Shown: in pieces, positions 1 through 6,894 of the stretch
How the letters are laid out: each line of letters opens with the position of its first letter
Numbering within the stretch: the first letter of the stretch is position 1
From: Providencia rettgeri
GTDB lineage: Bacteria; Pseudomonadota; Gammaproteobacteria; Enterobacterales; Enterobacteriaceae
Assembly (NCBI GenBank): GCA_900455085.1
Contig: UGTZ01000001.1
Span: 4,122,501-4,186,500 of the forward strand
DNA length: 64,000 bases
Reading direction: 5' to 3'
Translations under genes and position numbers: made by a program
The notes under the pieces: model-generated
The model's input: the letters and a program-made list of their open reading frames with translations, nothing else
Told to the model about the DNA's origin: nothing
Database searches by the model: none

Positions 1-863
1 AAACCGGTATCAAAGTACAGTATGTCGAAAGTGGTTCAGGGGCGATAGTTGAAAGGCTCTCTAAAGAGCGTACCAATCCACAAGCCGATGTGCTGATTAC
101 TGTTCCTCCCTTTATTCAACGTGCCGCAAAAAACCAGTTATTAGCTGAATTTACGCCAGAAAATGCAGCAAATATTCCTAATTCCAATCACTATTACACA
201 CCGTTAGTCAATAATTACCTGACCTTTATCTATAACGCTAAACTGCTTAAGTCTCCTCCTGAAAATTGGGACTCCCTACTCGATTCTCGCTTTAATAATA
301 AACTGCAATATTCAACACCGGGACAAGCAGGGGACGGCACCGCAGTGATGTTACAAGTTTTCCACAGTTTTAATGGCAAAGATGCAGGGTTTGATTACCT
401 CGGTAAATTGCAGGCTAATAACGTTGGCCCATCGGCCTCCACAGGTAAACTCACCGCACTTGTCAATAAAGGGGAACTGTATGTCGCTAATGGCGACTTA
501 CAAATGAATTTATCTCAAATGGCACGTAACCCGAATGTCCAAATTTTCTGGCCAAAAGATGCCAATGGGGAACGTAGTGCACTGGTTTTACCTTATGTTA
601 TCGGCTTAGTTAACAACGCCCCTGAAACAGAAAACGGCAAAAAGCTGATTAATTTCCTTTTAGATAAACCCTCACAAAGCCGGGTCAGTGAGCTTTCATG
701 GGGAATGCCTGTTCGTTCAGATATCACACCATCTGATAAGCAATACCACACTGCTGTCCAAATGTTAGACGGTGTGAAAACCTGGCAGCCTAATTGGAAT
801 GAAGTTGAAGTTTCCCTATCCGATGATATTTCACGTTGGCAAAAAGTCACTGATGGTGAGTAA
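1..863 (+). CDS. phnS: 2-aminoethylphosphonate ABC transporter, periplasmic substrate-binding protein (5' end outside window)
   Basis: The reading frame is open from base 3, so the N-terminus and signal peptide lie upstream of the window. An internal GTG at 90 is not the true start. The visible part reads as an extracellular solute-binding protein of the iron/phosphonate type, with a hinge-like segment near the start and a conserved C-terminal lobe. The three genes that follow are an ATPase and two permeases with 1-3 bp gaps, which is the phnSTUV order known from Salmonella. The protein should capture 2-aminoethylphosphonate in the periplasm. Substrate is inferred from family and gene order; an Fe3+ or putrescine-type transporter is the main alternative. 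No phnW/phnX degradation genes are visible here. Confidence 0.75.
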   Translation, partial: TGIKVQYVESGSGAIVERLSKERTNPQADVLITVPPFIQRAAKNQLLAEFTPENAANIPNSNHYYTPLVNNYLTFIYNAKLLKSPPENWDSLLDSRFNNKLQYSTPGQAGDGTAVMLQVFHSFNGKDAGFDYLGKLQANNVGPSASTGKLTALVNKGELYVANGDLQMNLSQMARNPNVQIFWPKDANGERSALVLPYVIGLVNNAPETENGKKLINFLLDKPSQSRVSELSWGMPVRSDITPSDKQYHTAVQMLDGVKTWQPNWNEVEVSLSDDISRWQKVTDGE

Positions 864-869
864 CTTGTG

Positions 870-1979
870 ATGTTGATGAAACGAAAAGCCACTACTGCAA
901 TGCAGCAAAACGAGCACTCAGGGATCAAACTCGAGTCTTTGCGGGTGTCCTACCACAACAATGTGGTATTGAAACCCTTGGATCTCACTATCGACCCCGG
1001 TGAAATACTCGTCTTAATCGGCCCTTCAGGATCGGGGAAAACCACGGTATTACGTGCTATTGCCGGGTTTGCTCAACCTGATAGCGGGCGCATCTTATTA
1101 GGTGATATGGATATCACCCACCTTCCCCCCTACCAACGTGGACTTGGTATGGTTGTACAAAACTACGCATTATTTCCCCACATGAAAGTGGAAGAAAATG
1201 TGGCATTTGGCTTACGAGCTCAAAAACGACCTAAAGCACTCATTAATGAGCGAGTCGTTGAAGCCCTTAAAATCGTCGGAATGACGGATTACGCAACCCG
1301 CTACCCTCACCAACTTTCAGGAGGTCAGCAACAGCGAGTGGCGATTGCTAGAGCGATTGCCGTAAGGCCTCGTGTTCTGTTACTCGACGAACCACTTTCC
1401 GCGCTAGATGCGCAAATTCGCCATAATATGGTTGAAGAAATCGCCCGGTTACACCGTGAACTACCTGATTTAACCATTCTTTATGTGACCCATGACCAAA
1501 CGGAAGCTCTCGCGCTTGGTGATAAAATTGGCATTATGAAAGATGGCTATTTAGTCGCACATGGTGAGAAAAATGCCTTATATCACTGCCCCCCCAACCG
1601 TTTTGCAGCTGAGTTTTTAGGCCGAGCCAATATTCTAGCCGCGACAGCACTTGGCTTTTCAACAACTCCCGGAAAAGTAAATGTCAGTTGTGGTGGAACA
1701 TTGCTGGAAGCTCATACATTAGGTATGCGAGCTGGCACCCACAAATGGGTGTGTATCCGCCCACAACACATTACGCTAGTACAAAACGCCAATACCACCA
1801 ATCAATTACAAGCCACATTAACGTCTATTCGTTGGCAGGGGGATTTAACGCATTTAATTTGTGATGTTGCGGGTGAAACCGTGAGTGTTGCCATCACCCA
1901 TTTGGCCTCACCGCCCAAAATCGGCGATAAACTCACCTTATGGTTTTCACCAGCTGATACCGTTTTAATTGAGGAATAA
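870..1979 (+). CDS. phnT: 2-aminoethylphosphonate ABC transporter, ATP-binding subunit
   Basis: This is the cytoplasmic ATPase of the phosphonate importer. Walker A (GPSGSGKT) lies near residue 51, the Q-loop near 98, the signature LSGGQ near 149 and Walker B (LLLDE) near 170. A C-terminal TOBE-like regulatory domain follows from about residue 240 and brings the length to 369 aa, usual for this subfamily. GTG 867, ATG 870 and ATG 876 are all possible starts. ATG 870 is preferred because it sits 9 bp after a GGTGAG ribosome-binding site inside the end of phnS. The gene is tightly packed between phnS and the first permease, so the four genes are one operon. Confidence 0.8.
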   Translation: MLMKRKATTAMQQNEHSGIKLESLRVSYHNNVVLKPLDLTIDPGEILVLIGPSGSGKTTVLRAIAGFAQPDSGRILLGDMDITHLPPYQRGLGMVVQNYALFPHMKVEENVAFGLRAQKRPKALINERVVEALKIVGMTDYATRYPHQLSGGQQQRVAIARAIAVRPRVLLLDEPLSALDAQIRHNMVEEIARLHRELPDLTILYVTHDQTEALALGDKIGIMKDGYLVAHGEKNALYHCPPNRFAAEFLGRANILAATALGFSTTPGKVNVSCGGTLLEAHTLGMRAGTHKWVCIRPQHITLVQNANTTNQLQATLTSIRWQGDLTHLICDVAGETVSVAITHLASPPKIGDKLTLWFSPADTVLIEE

Positions 1980-1980
1980 C

Positions 1981-2841
1981 ATGTCACATATTAGCGTGCC
2001 AAAAGGTTCATCAATAACGATAAAGCCCATTTATTGGATATTACCGCCATTACTGGTGTTAGCTACGCTGTTTTTTTATCCCTTATTGTTGATAGCGCAA
2101 CAAGCACTACAAAATGAGGCGGGAAAATGGGGGTTAGACGCATTTTGGCAACTTATTGAGTCAAAGCGCTTTATTAATGGGTTATGGAACACACTCTACA
2201 TCGCCATTTTGGCCACTTTAGGTTGCCTTGTGATAGGTAGTATCTTATCACTGATCTTAGTGTTTATTCCTTTCCCGGGAAGTCGTTTTATCACGCAAGT
2301 GATTGATACTTTTATTGCTCTACCGACCTTTTTGATTACACTCGCTTTTACCTTCATTTATGGTTCTGCAGGGCTACTCAATGGCACCTTGATGGCATTG
2401 TTTGATTTCGAATTGCCGCCCGTTGAGTTCCTTTATTCAATTCATGGCGTGATCTTAGCAGAAATTACCGTTTTTACCCCTTTGGTGATGCGTCCCCTTA
2501 TGGCGGCACTGCGCCAAATCGACAAGAGCCAATTAGAAGCCGCCAGTATTTTAGGCGCACATCCTGCACGGGTTATCGCGCAAGTTATTTTCCCTGCAGC
2601 ACTTCCCGCTCTATTAGCAGGGGGTAGCCTGTGCCTGCTGTTAACCACCAATGAATTTGGCATCGTACTGTTTATCGGGGCGAAAGGCGTCAATACCTTA
2701 CCGATGATGGTCTATAGCAAGGCAATATTAGAGTCAGATTATGCCGTAGCATGCATGATTGCCTTAATTAACATCTTGCTTTCACTCGGGTTATTTTTTC
2801 TCTACAGAATGGCAACCACTCGTCTTGGGGTAAGGAATTAA
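1981..2841 (+). CDS. phnU: 2-aminoethylphosphonate ABC transporter, permease subunit
   Basis: Inner-membrane permease of the binding-protein-dependent type, 286 aa, with about six hydrophobic segments. The EAA-like cytoplasmic loop (QLEAASILGAHP) near residue 185 is the contact site for the ATPase. ATG 1981 follows the phnT stop by 1 bp and has a GAGGA ribosome-binding site inside the end of phnT. An in-frame TTG at 1969 is less likely. It is expected to form a heterodimeric channel with the next permease. Confidence 0.78.
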   Translation: MSHISVPKGSSITIKPIYWILPPLLVLATLFFYPLLLIAQQALQNEAGKWGLDAFWQLIESKRFINGLWNTLYIAILATLGCLVIGSILSLILVFIPFPGSRFITQVIDTFIALPTFLITLAFTFIYGSAGLLNGTLMALFDFELPPVEFLYSIHGVILAEITVFTPLVMRPLMAALRQIDKSQLEAASILGAHPARVIAQVIFPAALPALLAGGSLCLLLTTNEFGIVLFIGAKGVNTLPMMVYSKAILESDYAVACMIALINILLSLGLFFLYRMATTRLGVRN

Positions 2842-2843
2842 TT

Positions 2844-3641
2844 ATGTTGATTTGGTCTAAAAAAGGACGAGTTACTGCTACTATCATTGCCATCAGCTTA
2901 TTTAGTTTATTGTTTTTACTGCCTTTAGTGATGATTTTAATGTCGAGTTTCAGCCGCCAATGGAATGGCATTTTGCCTTCAGGCTTTACTTTTGAACATT
3001 TTGTGAACGCATTTAGTGGGCCAGATTGGGACGCCATGTTATCCAGCCTAGTGGTTGGTTTTAGTGCCAGTCTATTTGCGCTGTTTTGTGGGCTTTGGGC
3101 TGCGTTAGCATTAAGAAGACACAGTGGGAAAATACAAAAGTGGCTGAGTATTGCATTTTACCTCCCCAGCGCCATTCCTTCTGTTTCTATCGGGCTTGGG
3201 ATCCTTGTGGCATTCAGCCAAGGCTATTTACAGATGAACGGCACCTTTTGGATTGTATTTAGTGCCCATTTTGTGTTGATTTCGGCTTTTACTTTTAGCA
3301 ATGTTTCCACTGGCTTAGCACGTATTTCTCCCGATATAGAAAACGTAGCTTTTAGCTTAGGCGCTTCCCCTTGGTATCGTTTATGCCATGTGACCTTACC
3401 ACTCTTGATGCCATGGATGATTTCAGCATTAGCATTAAGCCTCTCACTGTCTTTAGGGGAACTTGGCGCCACGATGATGTTATATCCCCCCGGCTGGGCG
3501 ACATTACCTGTTTCAATTTTCAGTTTAACCGATAGAGGAAATATTGCAGATGGTTCGGCACTAACGATTGTATTAGTTTCGATTACATTATTACTAATGA
3601 TGAAATTAGAGAAAGTAGCGAAAAGACTCGGGCAAAAATAA
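2844..3641 (+). CDS. phnV: 2-aminoethylphosphonate ABC transporter, second permease subunit
   Basis: Second inner-membrane permease, 265 aa, with six predicted membrane segments and an EAA-like loop (VAFSLGASPWYR) near residue 175. It starts 2 bp after the first permease stop, consistent with translational coupling. It completes the SBP-ATPase-permease-permease set. A stem-loop follows 10 bp after the stop, and the next gene is convergent, so the operon ends here. The phosphonate assignment rests on family resemblance and operon order. Confidence 0.78.
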   Translation: MLIWSKKGRVTATIIAISLFSLLFLLPLVMILMSSFSRQWNGILPSGFTFEHFVNAFSGPDWDAMLSSLVVGFSASLFALFCGLWAALALRRHSGKIQKWLSIAFYLPSAIPSVSIGLGILVAFSQGYLQMNGTFWIVFSAHFVLISAFTFSNVSTGLARISPDIENVAFSLGASPWYRLCHVTLPLLMPWMISALALSLSLSLGELGATMMLYPPGWATLPVSIFSLTDRGNIADGSALTIVLVSITLLLMMKLEKVAKRLGQK

Positions 3642-3651
3642 ACCTTGTCAT

Positions 3652-3692
3652 GCTAAATAGCCAAGTAAACCCTGCCTACTGGGCTATTTAGC
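3652..3692. terminator. Stem-loop between convergent phnV and lipoprotein gene
   Basis: A perfect 11-bp inverted repeat (GCTAAATAGCC at 3652-3662, its complement at 3682-3692) with a 19-nt loop sits between convergent genes. There is no strong T-tract on either side, so termination efficiency is uncertain. Confidence 0.5.
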
Positions 3693-3702
3693 TACTTGTA
3701 TG

Positions 3703-4059
3703 CTATTCCCACATATACTTATCTTTTTTTGTCCAGCCTTTGGATACCATGCATTCCAAGTAATAATTATTACGGGTGTCTTCATTGACATCAATCACAT
3801 AGCTTTCCATAACTGGTGTTTGTTCTTTATAAGTTTTGTCTTTGCCACAATCATCATCTTTTTTGCATTTTTTTTCGACATAAGACATAACAGAGCGCTG
3901 CGCAACTTCATTTTTGATTGGGTACAAATGAAGGGCTTCAGGTTTACAAACTGCATTCGCCTCAGCTTGAGTGAATTTTGAACCGCCGGAAACAGGTACC
4001 CAAACAGATGAACAGCCAGAGAGAAGGAATGCCAATAGAATAAAAAGTCGTGATTTCAT
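3703..4059 (-). CDS. Small putative outer-membrane/periplasmic lipoprotein, unknown function
   Basis: I do not recognise a named family. The protein is about 118 aa and starts with a short basic N-terminus, a hydrophobic stretch and a lipobox (LLSGC), so it should be lipid-anchored at the Cys near residue 16. The mature part has several Cys residues (for example KKCKKDDDCGKDK) that could form disulfides. An in-frame ATG at 4068 would add three residues; the MKSR start is chosen because it gives a standard signal peptide. It stands alone, convergent with phnV and divergent from pyrL. Confidence 0.65.
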   Translation of the reverse strand: MKSRLFILLAFLLSGCSSVWVPVSGGSKFTQAEANAVCKPEALHLYPIKNEVAQRSVMSYVEKKCKKDDDCGKDKTYKEQTPVMESYVIDVNEDTRNNYYLECMVSKGWTKKDKYMWE

Positions 4060-4282
4060 AATGATCATATTTAATTAAAAAGAAAAATTATCTTACTCGC
4101 ACATAAAATAAGTGTAAATAAATGTACTGTATATTCAATCATGTGATTTAATTTTGGTTTAAAAAACACCAATACTCAGCGCATTCCCTATTGAGAGATA
4201 CTATTTCTCCCATTTTTCAGTTAGTTCAAATATTAACCAAAACGCAAAAATAAAAAAAATGTATTTTTCTTTATGCAAACGC

Positions 4283-4310
4283 TTGCGTCATGGAATCAGA
4301 TGCGTATAAT
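4283..4310 (+). promoter_or_regulatory. Sigma-70 promoter of pyrLBI
   Basis: A -35-like TTGCGT (4283-4288) and a perfect -10 TATAAT (4305-4310) are separated by 16 bp. They lie just upstream of the pyrL leader peptide, where the pyrBI promoter is expected. Confidence 0.7.
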
Positions 4311-4335
4311 GCGCCACAATTTGCCGGGAGAAACC

Positions 4336-4446
4336 ATGAACGTTGCTGCTCTATTTTTTACAGAGAACACCTCCACTGCACTGCCTTCTGGCGGTCTGGA
4401 CAGCCTGTTTTTCCCCTTCTTATTTATAAAAAAAGCCCCTCAATGA
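4336..4446 (+). CDS. pyrL: pyrBI operon leader peptide (PyrL)
   Basis: A 36-codon open frame begins at ATG 4336 after a GGGAG ribosome-binding site and ends at TGA 4446 inside the attenuator hairpin. Its 3' half is very rich in Phe and pyrimidine codons (Leu-Phe-Phe-Pro-Phe-Leu-Phe near residues 24-30). The corresponding mRNA has a uridine-rich tract just before the terminator, which is the hallmark of UTP-sensing attenuation at pyrBI. The residue sequence differs from E. coli PyrL but position, length and design match. The peptide itself probably has no function beyond coupling the ribosome to RNA polymerase. Confidence 0.8.
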   Translation: MNVAALFFTENTSTALPSGGLDSLFFPFLFIKKAPQ

Positions 4447-4459
4447 GGGGCTTTTTTTT
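4427..4459 (+). terminator. pyrBI transcription attenuator
   Basis: GC-rich hairpin (AGCCCCTC at 4434-4441 paired with 4445-4452) flanked by A7 and T8 tracts. It overlaps the last codons and stop of PyrL, so a ribosome following closely would block the hairpin. Low UTP stalls polymerase in the upstream U-rich tract and favours readthrough into pyrB. The mechanism is established for E. coli pyrBI; here it is inferred from the same architecture. Confidence 0.85.
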
Positions 4460-4502
4460 GGCCTATAGACCTAATATGTCTTGCTGACACAGGAGAACAA
4501 CA

Positions 4503-5438
4503 ATGCCGAACCCTTTATACCACCGCGATATCATCTCGATTAATGATTTAAACCGTTCAGATCTTGAATTAGTACTTAACGTCGCTGCTTCATTAAAAAA
4601 GCAGCCACAACCCGAGTTCCTAAAACATAAAGTTATCGCAAGCTGTTTCTTTGAGGCCTCGACACGCACGCGCTTGTCATTTGAAACAGCTATCCACCGT
4701 TTAGGCGCTTCTGTTGTTGGCTTTTCTGACAGCACCAACACCTCCCTCGGTAAAAAAGGGGAAACATTGGCCGATACTATCTCTGTTATCAGCCAATATG
4801 TGGATGCTATCGTCATGCGCCATCCGCAAGAAGGTGCCGCTCGCCTCGCTAGCCAGTTTGCAGGCCATATTCCTGTCATTAATGCAGGCGATGGCTCGAA
4901 CCAGCATCCAACGCAAACATTACTCGACTTGTTTACTATCCAAGAAACGCAAGGCCGTTTAGAGAACCTACAAATTGCCATGGTTGGTGACTTAAAATAT
5001 GGTAGAACCGTGCATTCTCTTACACAAGCACTGTCTAAATTTGAAGGTAATCACTTCTACTTTATTGCTCCCGAAGCGCTTTCAATGCCAAACCATATTC
5101 TGCACATCTTAGAAGAAAAAGGCGCAACCTACAGCCTGCACAATAACATTGATGAAGTGATGCCAGAACTCGACATTCTGTATATGACTCGCGTACAAAA
5201 AGAGCGTCTCGACCCTTCTGAATACGCGAATGTGAAAGCCCAATTTATTTTAAGTGCCGCTGACCTGCATTGTGCAAAACCGAATTTAAAAGTCTTACAT
5301 CCATTACCTCGAGTTGATGAAATCGCGGTTGATGTAGATAGCACCCCATATGCTTATTATTTTCAACAAGCAGGCAATGGGATTTATGCAAGGCAAGCAT
5401 TGCTATCACTAGTTTTAAATAAAGAATTGGCTATCTGA
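4503..5438 (+). CDS. pyrB: Aspartate carbamoyltransferase catalytic subunit
   Basis: Catalyses carbamoyl phosphate plus aspartate to carbamoyl aspartate, the committed step of pyrimidine synthesis, in the cytoplasm. The protein is 311 aa, the normal length. The carbamoyl-phosphate loop STRTR is at residues 53-57, HPTQ near 134 and HPLPR near 268. An AGGAG ribosome-binding site precedes ATG 4503. pyrI follows 13 bp downstream, so catalytic trimers and regulatory dimers are co-produced. Expression should be set by the upstream attenuator. Confidence 0.97.
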   Translation: MPNPLYHRDIISINDLNRSDLELVLNVAASLKKQPQPEFLKHKVIASCFFEASTRTRLSFETAIHRLGASVVGFSDSTNTSLGKKGETLADTISVISQYVDAIVMRHPQEGAARLASQFAGHIPVINAGDGSNQHPTQTLLDLFTIQETQGRLENLQIAMVGDLKYGRTVHSLTQALSKFEGNHFYFIAPEALSMPNHILHILEEKGATYSLHNNIDEVMPELDILYMTRVQKERLDPSEYANVKAQFILSAADLHCAKPNLKVLHPLPRVDEIAVDVDSTPYAYYFQQAGNGIYARQALLSLVLNKELAI

Positions 5439-5451
5439 GGAGGAAATCATC

Positions 5452-5915
5452 ATGACACACGACCATAAATTACAAGTTGAAGCAATCAGCCACGGTACAG
5501 TGATTGACCACATTCCTGCTCAAATTGGCTTCAAATTACTCAAACTGTTCAAACTGACCAAAACGGATGAGCGCATCACCATTGGTTTAAATTTACCTTC
5601 AAGCAACTTAGGCAAGAAAGATATTATCAAAATTGAAAATACCTTTTTAACTCCTGAGCAAGCTAACCAATTAGCTATGTATGCCCCTGAAGCCACTGTG
5701 AATCGCATTGAAGATTACCAAGTGGTCGAAAAGCTTGAACTCACACTGCCTCAGTATATCGACAATGTGTTAATTTGCCCAAATAGCAACTGTATTAGCC
5801 ATAATGAGCCCGTATCAAGCAGTTTCCGAGTGAAAAAATCGGCAAAGAAGTCGCACTGACGTGTAAATTCTGCGAAAAAGAGTTCGATAGAGACGCTGTG
5901 ATCAATAACCAGTAA
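5452..5915 (+). CDS. pyrI: Aspartate carbamoyltransferase regulatory subunit (frameshifted in this sequence)
   Basis: Allosteric subunit that binds ATP/CTP and a structural Zn. The frame as given stops early at 5859 after 135 aa. In the next frame the family C-terminus continues, including the CKFC zinc pair, to a stop at 5915. Adding one A to the A6 run at 5833-5838 joins the frames into 154 aa, close to the 153 aa of E. coli. The first two zinc cysteines (CPNSNC) are in the upstream part and the last two only in the shifted part, so the truncated product could not build the zinc site that docks on PyrB. A sequencing deletion is most likely. Confidence 0.9.
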
Positions 5916-6006
5916 GTTGTTTTTGCGTAGACTGCGGTGTTGTCTAGGTGCAATCCATGTTTATAATAGCGCCTAATACCCCATAAAGTTATACTCAAAG
6001 TCACAC

Positions 6007-6032
6007 CAAGCCACAAACACTGCTGTGGCTTG
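6007..6032 (+). terminator. Stem-loop downstream of pyrI
   Basis: A 9-bp perfect stem (CAAGCCACA with TGTGGCTTG) and an 8-nt loop lie between pyrI and ridA. The following sequence is only moderately T-rich, so it may be a weak terminator that lets some transcript reach ridA. Confidence 0.5.
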
Positions 6033-6077
6033 CCACATGATGAGTATTTTCTCTTTACGTGATGAAACGGAGTAGTT

Positions 6078-6464
6078 ATGTCATACGAAATCAATACAGA
6101 AAACGCACCAGCAGCGATCGGTCCTTACGTTCAAGGCGTAGATTTGGGTAGTATGGTTATCACATCAGGTCAAATCCCTGTTGACCCTAAAACCGGTGAA
6201 GTGCCTGAAGATATCGCAGCACAAACTCGCCAATCACTGGCTAACGTAAAAGCAATTTTAGAAAAAGCTGGCTTAAGTGCGGCTAATATCGTGAAAACAA
6301 CGGTATTTGTAAAAGATTTAAATGACTTCGCGACAGTGAATGCCACCTATGAAGAGTTTTTCAAGCAACATAATGCACCATTCCCAGCTCGCTCTTGTGT
6401 TGAAGTTGCTCGTCTGCCAAAAGACGTAAAAATTGAAATCGAAGCAATCGCAGTACGTAAATAA
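6078..6464 (+). CDS. ridA: 2-iminobutanoate/2-iminopropanoate deaminase
   Basis: RidA/YjgF family, 128 aa, full length. It hydrolyses reactive enamine/imine intermediates released by PLP enzymes such as threonine dehydratase and protects other PLP enzymes from damage. The typical features are the N-terminal APAAIGPY segment, the SGQIPVDP motif and the C-terminal RSCVEVARLPKDVKIEIEA-type segment carrying the conserved Arg. It follows pyrBI, as in E. coli, but after its own stem-loop and with a GGAG ribosome-binding site, so it may also have its own promoter. Confidence 0.95.
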   Translation: MSYEINTENAPAAIGPYVQGVDLGSMVITSGQIPVDPKTGEVPEDIAAQTRQSLANVKAILEKAGLSAANIVKTTVFVKDLNDFATVNATYEEFFKQHNAPFPARSCVEVARLPKDVKIEIEAIAVRK

Positions 6465-6481
6465 CGATTAGTTCGAGCCAA

Positions 6482-6516
6482 ACACCCCATGCTTTGAGTG
6501 GGGTGTCTTTATTTTT
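6482..6516 (+). terminator. Rho-independent terminator after ridA
   Basis: An 8-bp stem (ACACCCCA at 6482-6489 with TGGGGTGT at 6499-6506) is followed by a T-rich tract (CTTTATTTTTC). Confidence 0.8.
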
Positions 6517-6686
6517 CCCGCTGATTTTGTCACCCCAAACGTATTACCGTCCTCATAAAACTTCCCGATTGTACACTATAACTCTACTTTTCCCGTTTTC
6601 CGCTGATGGAAATTCGATTACATACACTTTATTTGCATTATTAAAATGAATCCTAGTAACTGAAAAGATTTATTTCCTCTGCGCTT

Positions 6687-6700
6687 TTGATCTTCATACA
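6687..6700 (+). promoter_or_regulatory. Possible FNR site upstream of nrdD
   Basis: TTGAT-CTTC-ATACA resembles the FNR consensus TTGATNNNNATCAA with two mismatches in the second half-site. nrdDG is FNR-activated in E. coli. This is a weak, eye-based match. Confidence 0.25.
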
Positions 6701-6754
6701 AATTATTTTTTTCTTTGTTTTAAATCAAATGTTGGCGATCTAAATAAAAGCAAT

Positions 6755-6803
6755 ATCCCACATATTGTGCTTTAATTACACCAATTGACACAACATATAG
6801 TAT
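6755..6803 (+). promoter_or_regulatory. Pair of NrdR-box-like sites upstream of nrdDG
   Basis: Two 16-bp sites (6755-6770 and 6788-6803) resemble the NrdR consensus acaCwAtATaTwgtgt. The second matches at 14 of 16 positions and the first at about 11. Their start-to-start distance is 33 bp, close to the three helical turns usual for NrdR box pairs. NrdR is the ATP/dATP-sensing repressor of ribonucleotide reductase genes. The rest of the 6465-6894 gap is AT-rich and includes TTATCCACA and TGTGGATAA motifs that resemble DnaA boxes. Confidence 0.6.
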
Positions 6804-6894
6804 TTATTCACATTTTATCCACAGATTAGTACCCGTGATAAACATGGCGAATAGCTGAAGTCGTATTGTGGATAACTTAACAAGGAGAATGCCC

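Noticed and set aside
3700..3981. 93-aa plus-strand frame opposite the lipoprotein gene
   Set aside because: The minus-strand frame has a clear lipoprotein signal; the plus-strand one is a Phe/Ile-rich shadow.
4290..4487. 65-aa plus-strand frame over the pyrBI leader
   Set aside because: It runs through the promoter -10 box and the attenuator; the frame starting at 4336 fits PyrL better.
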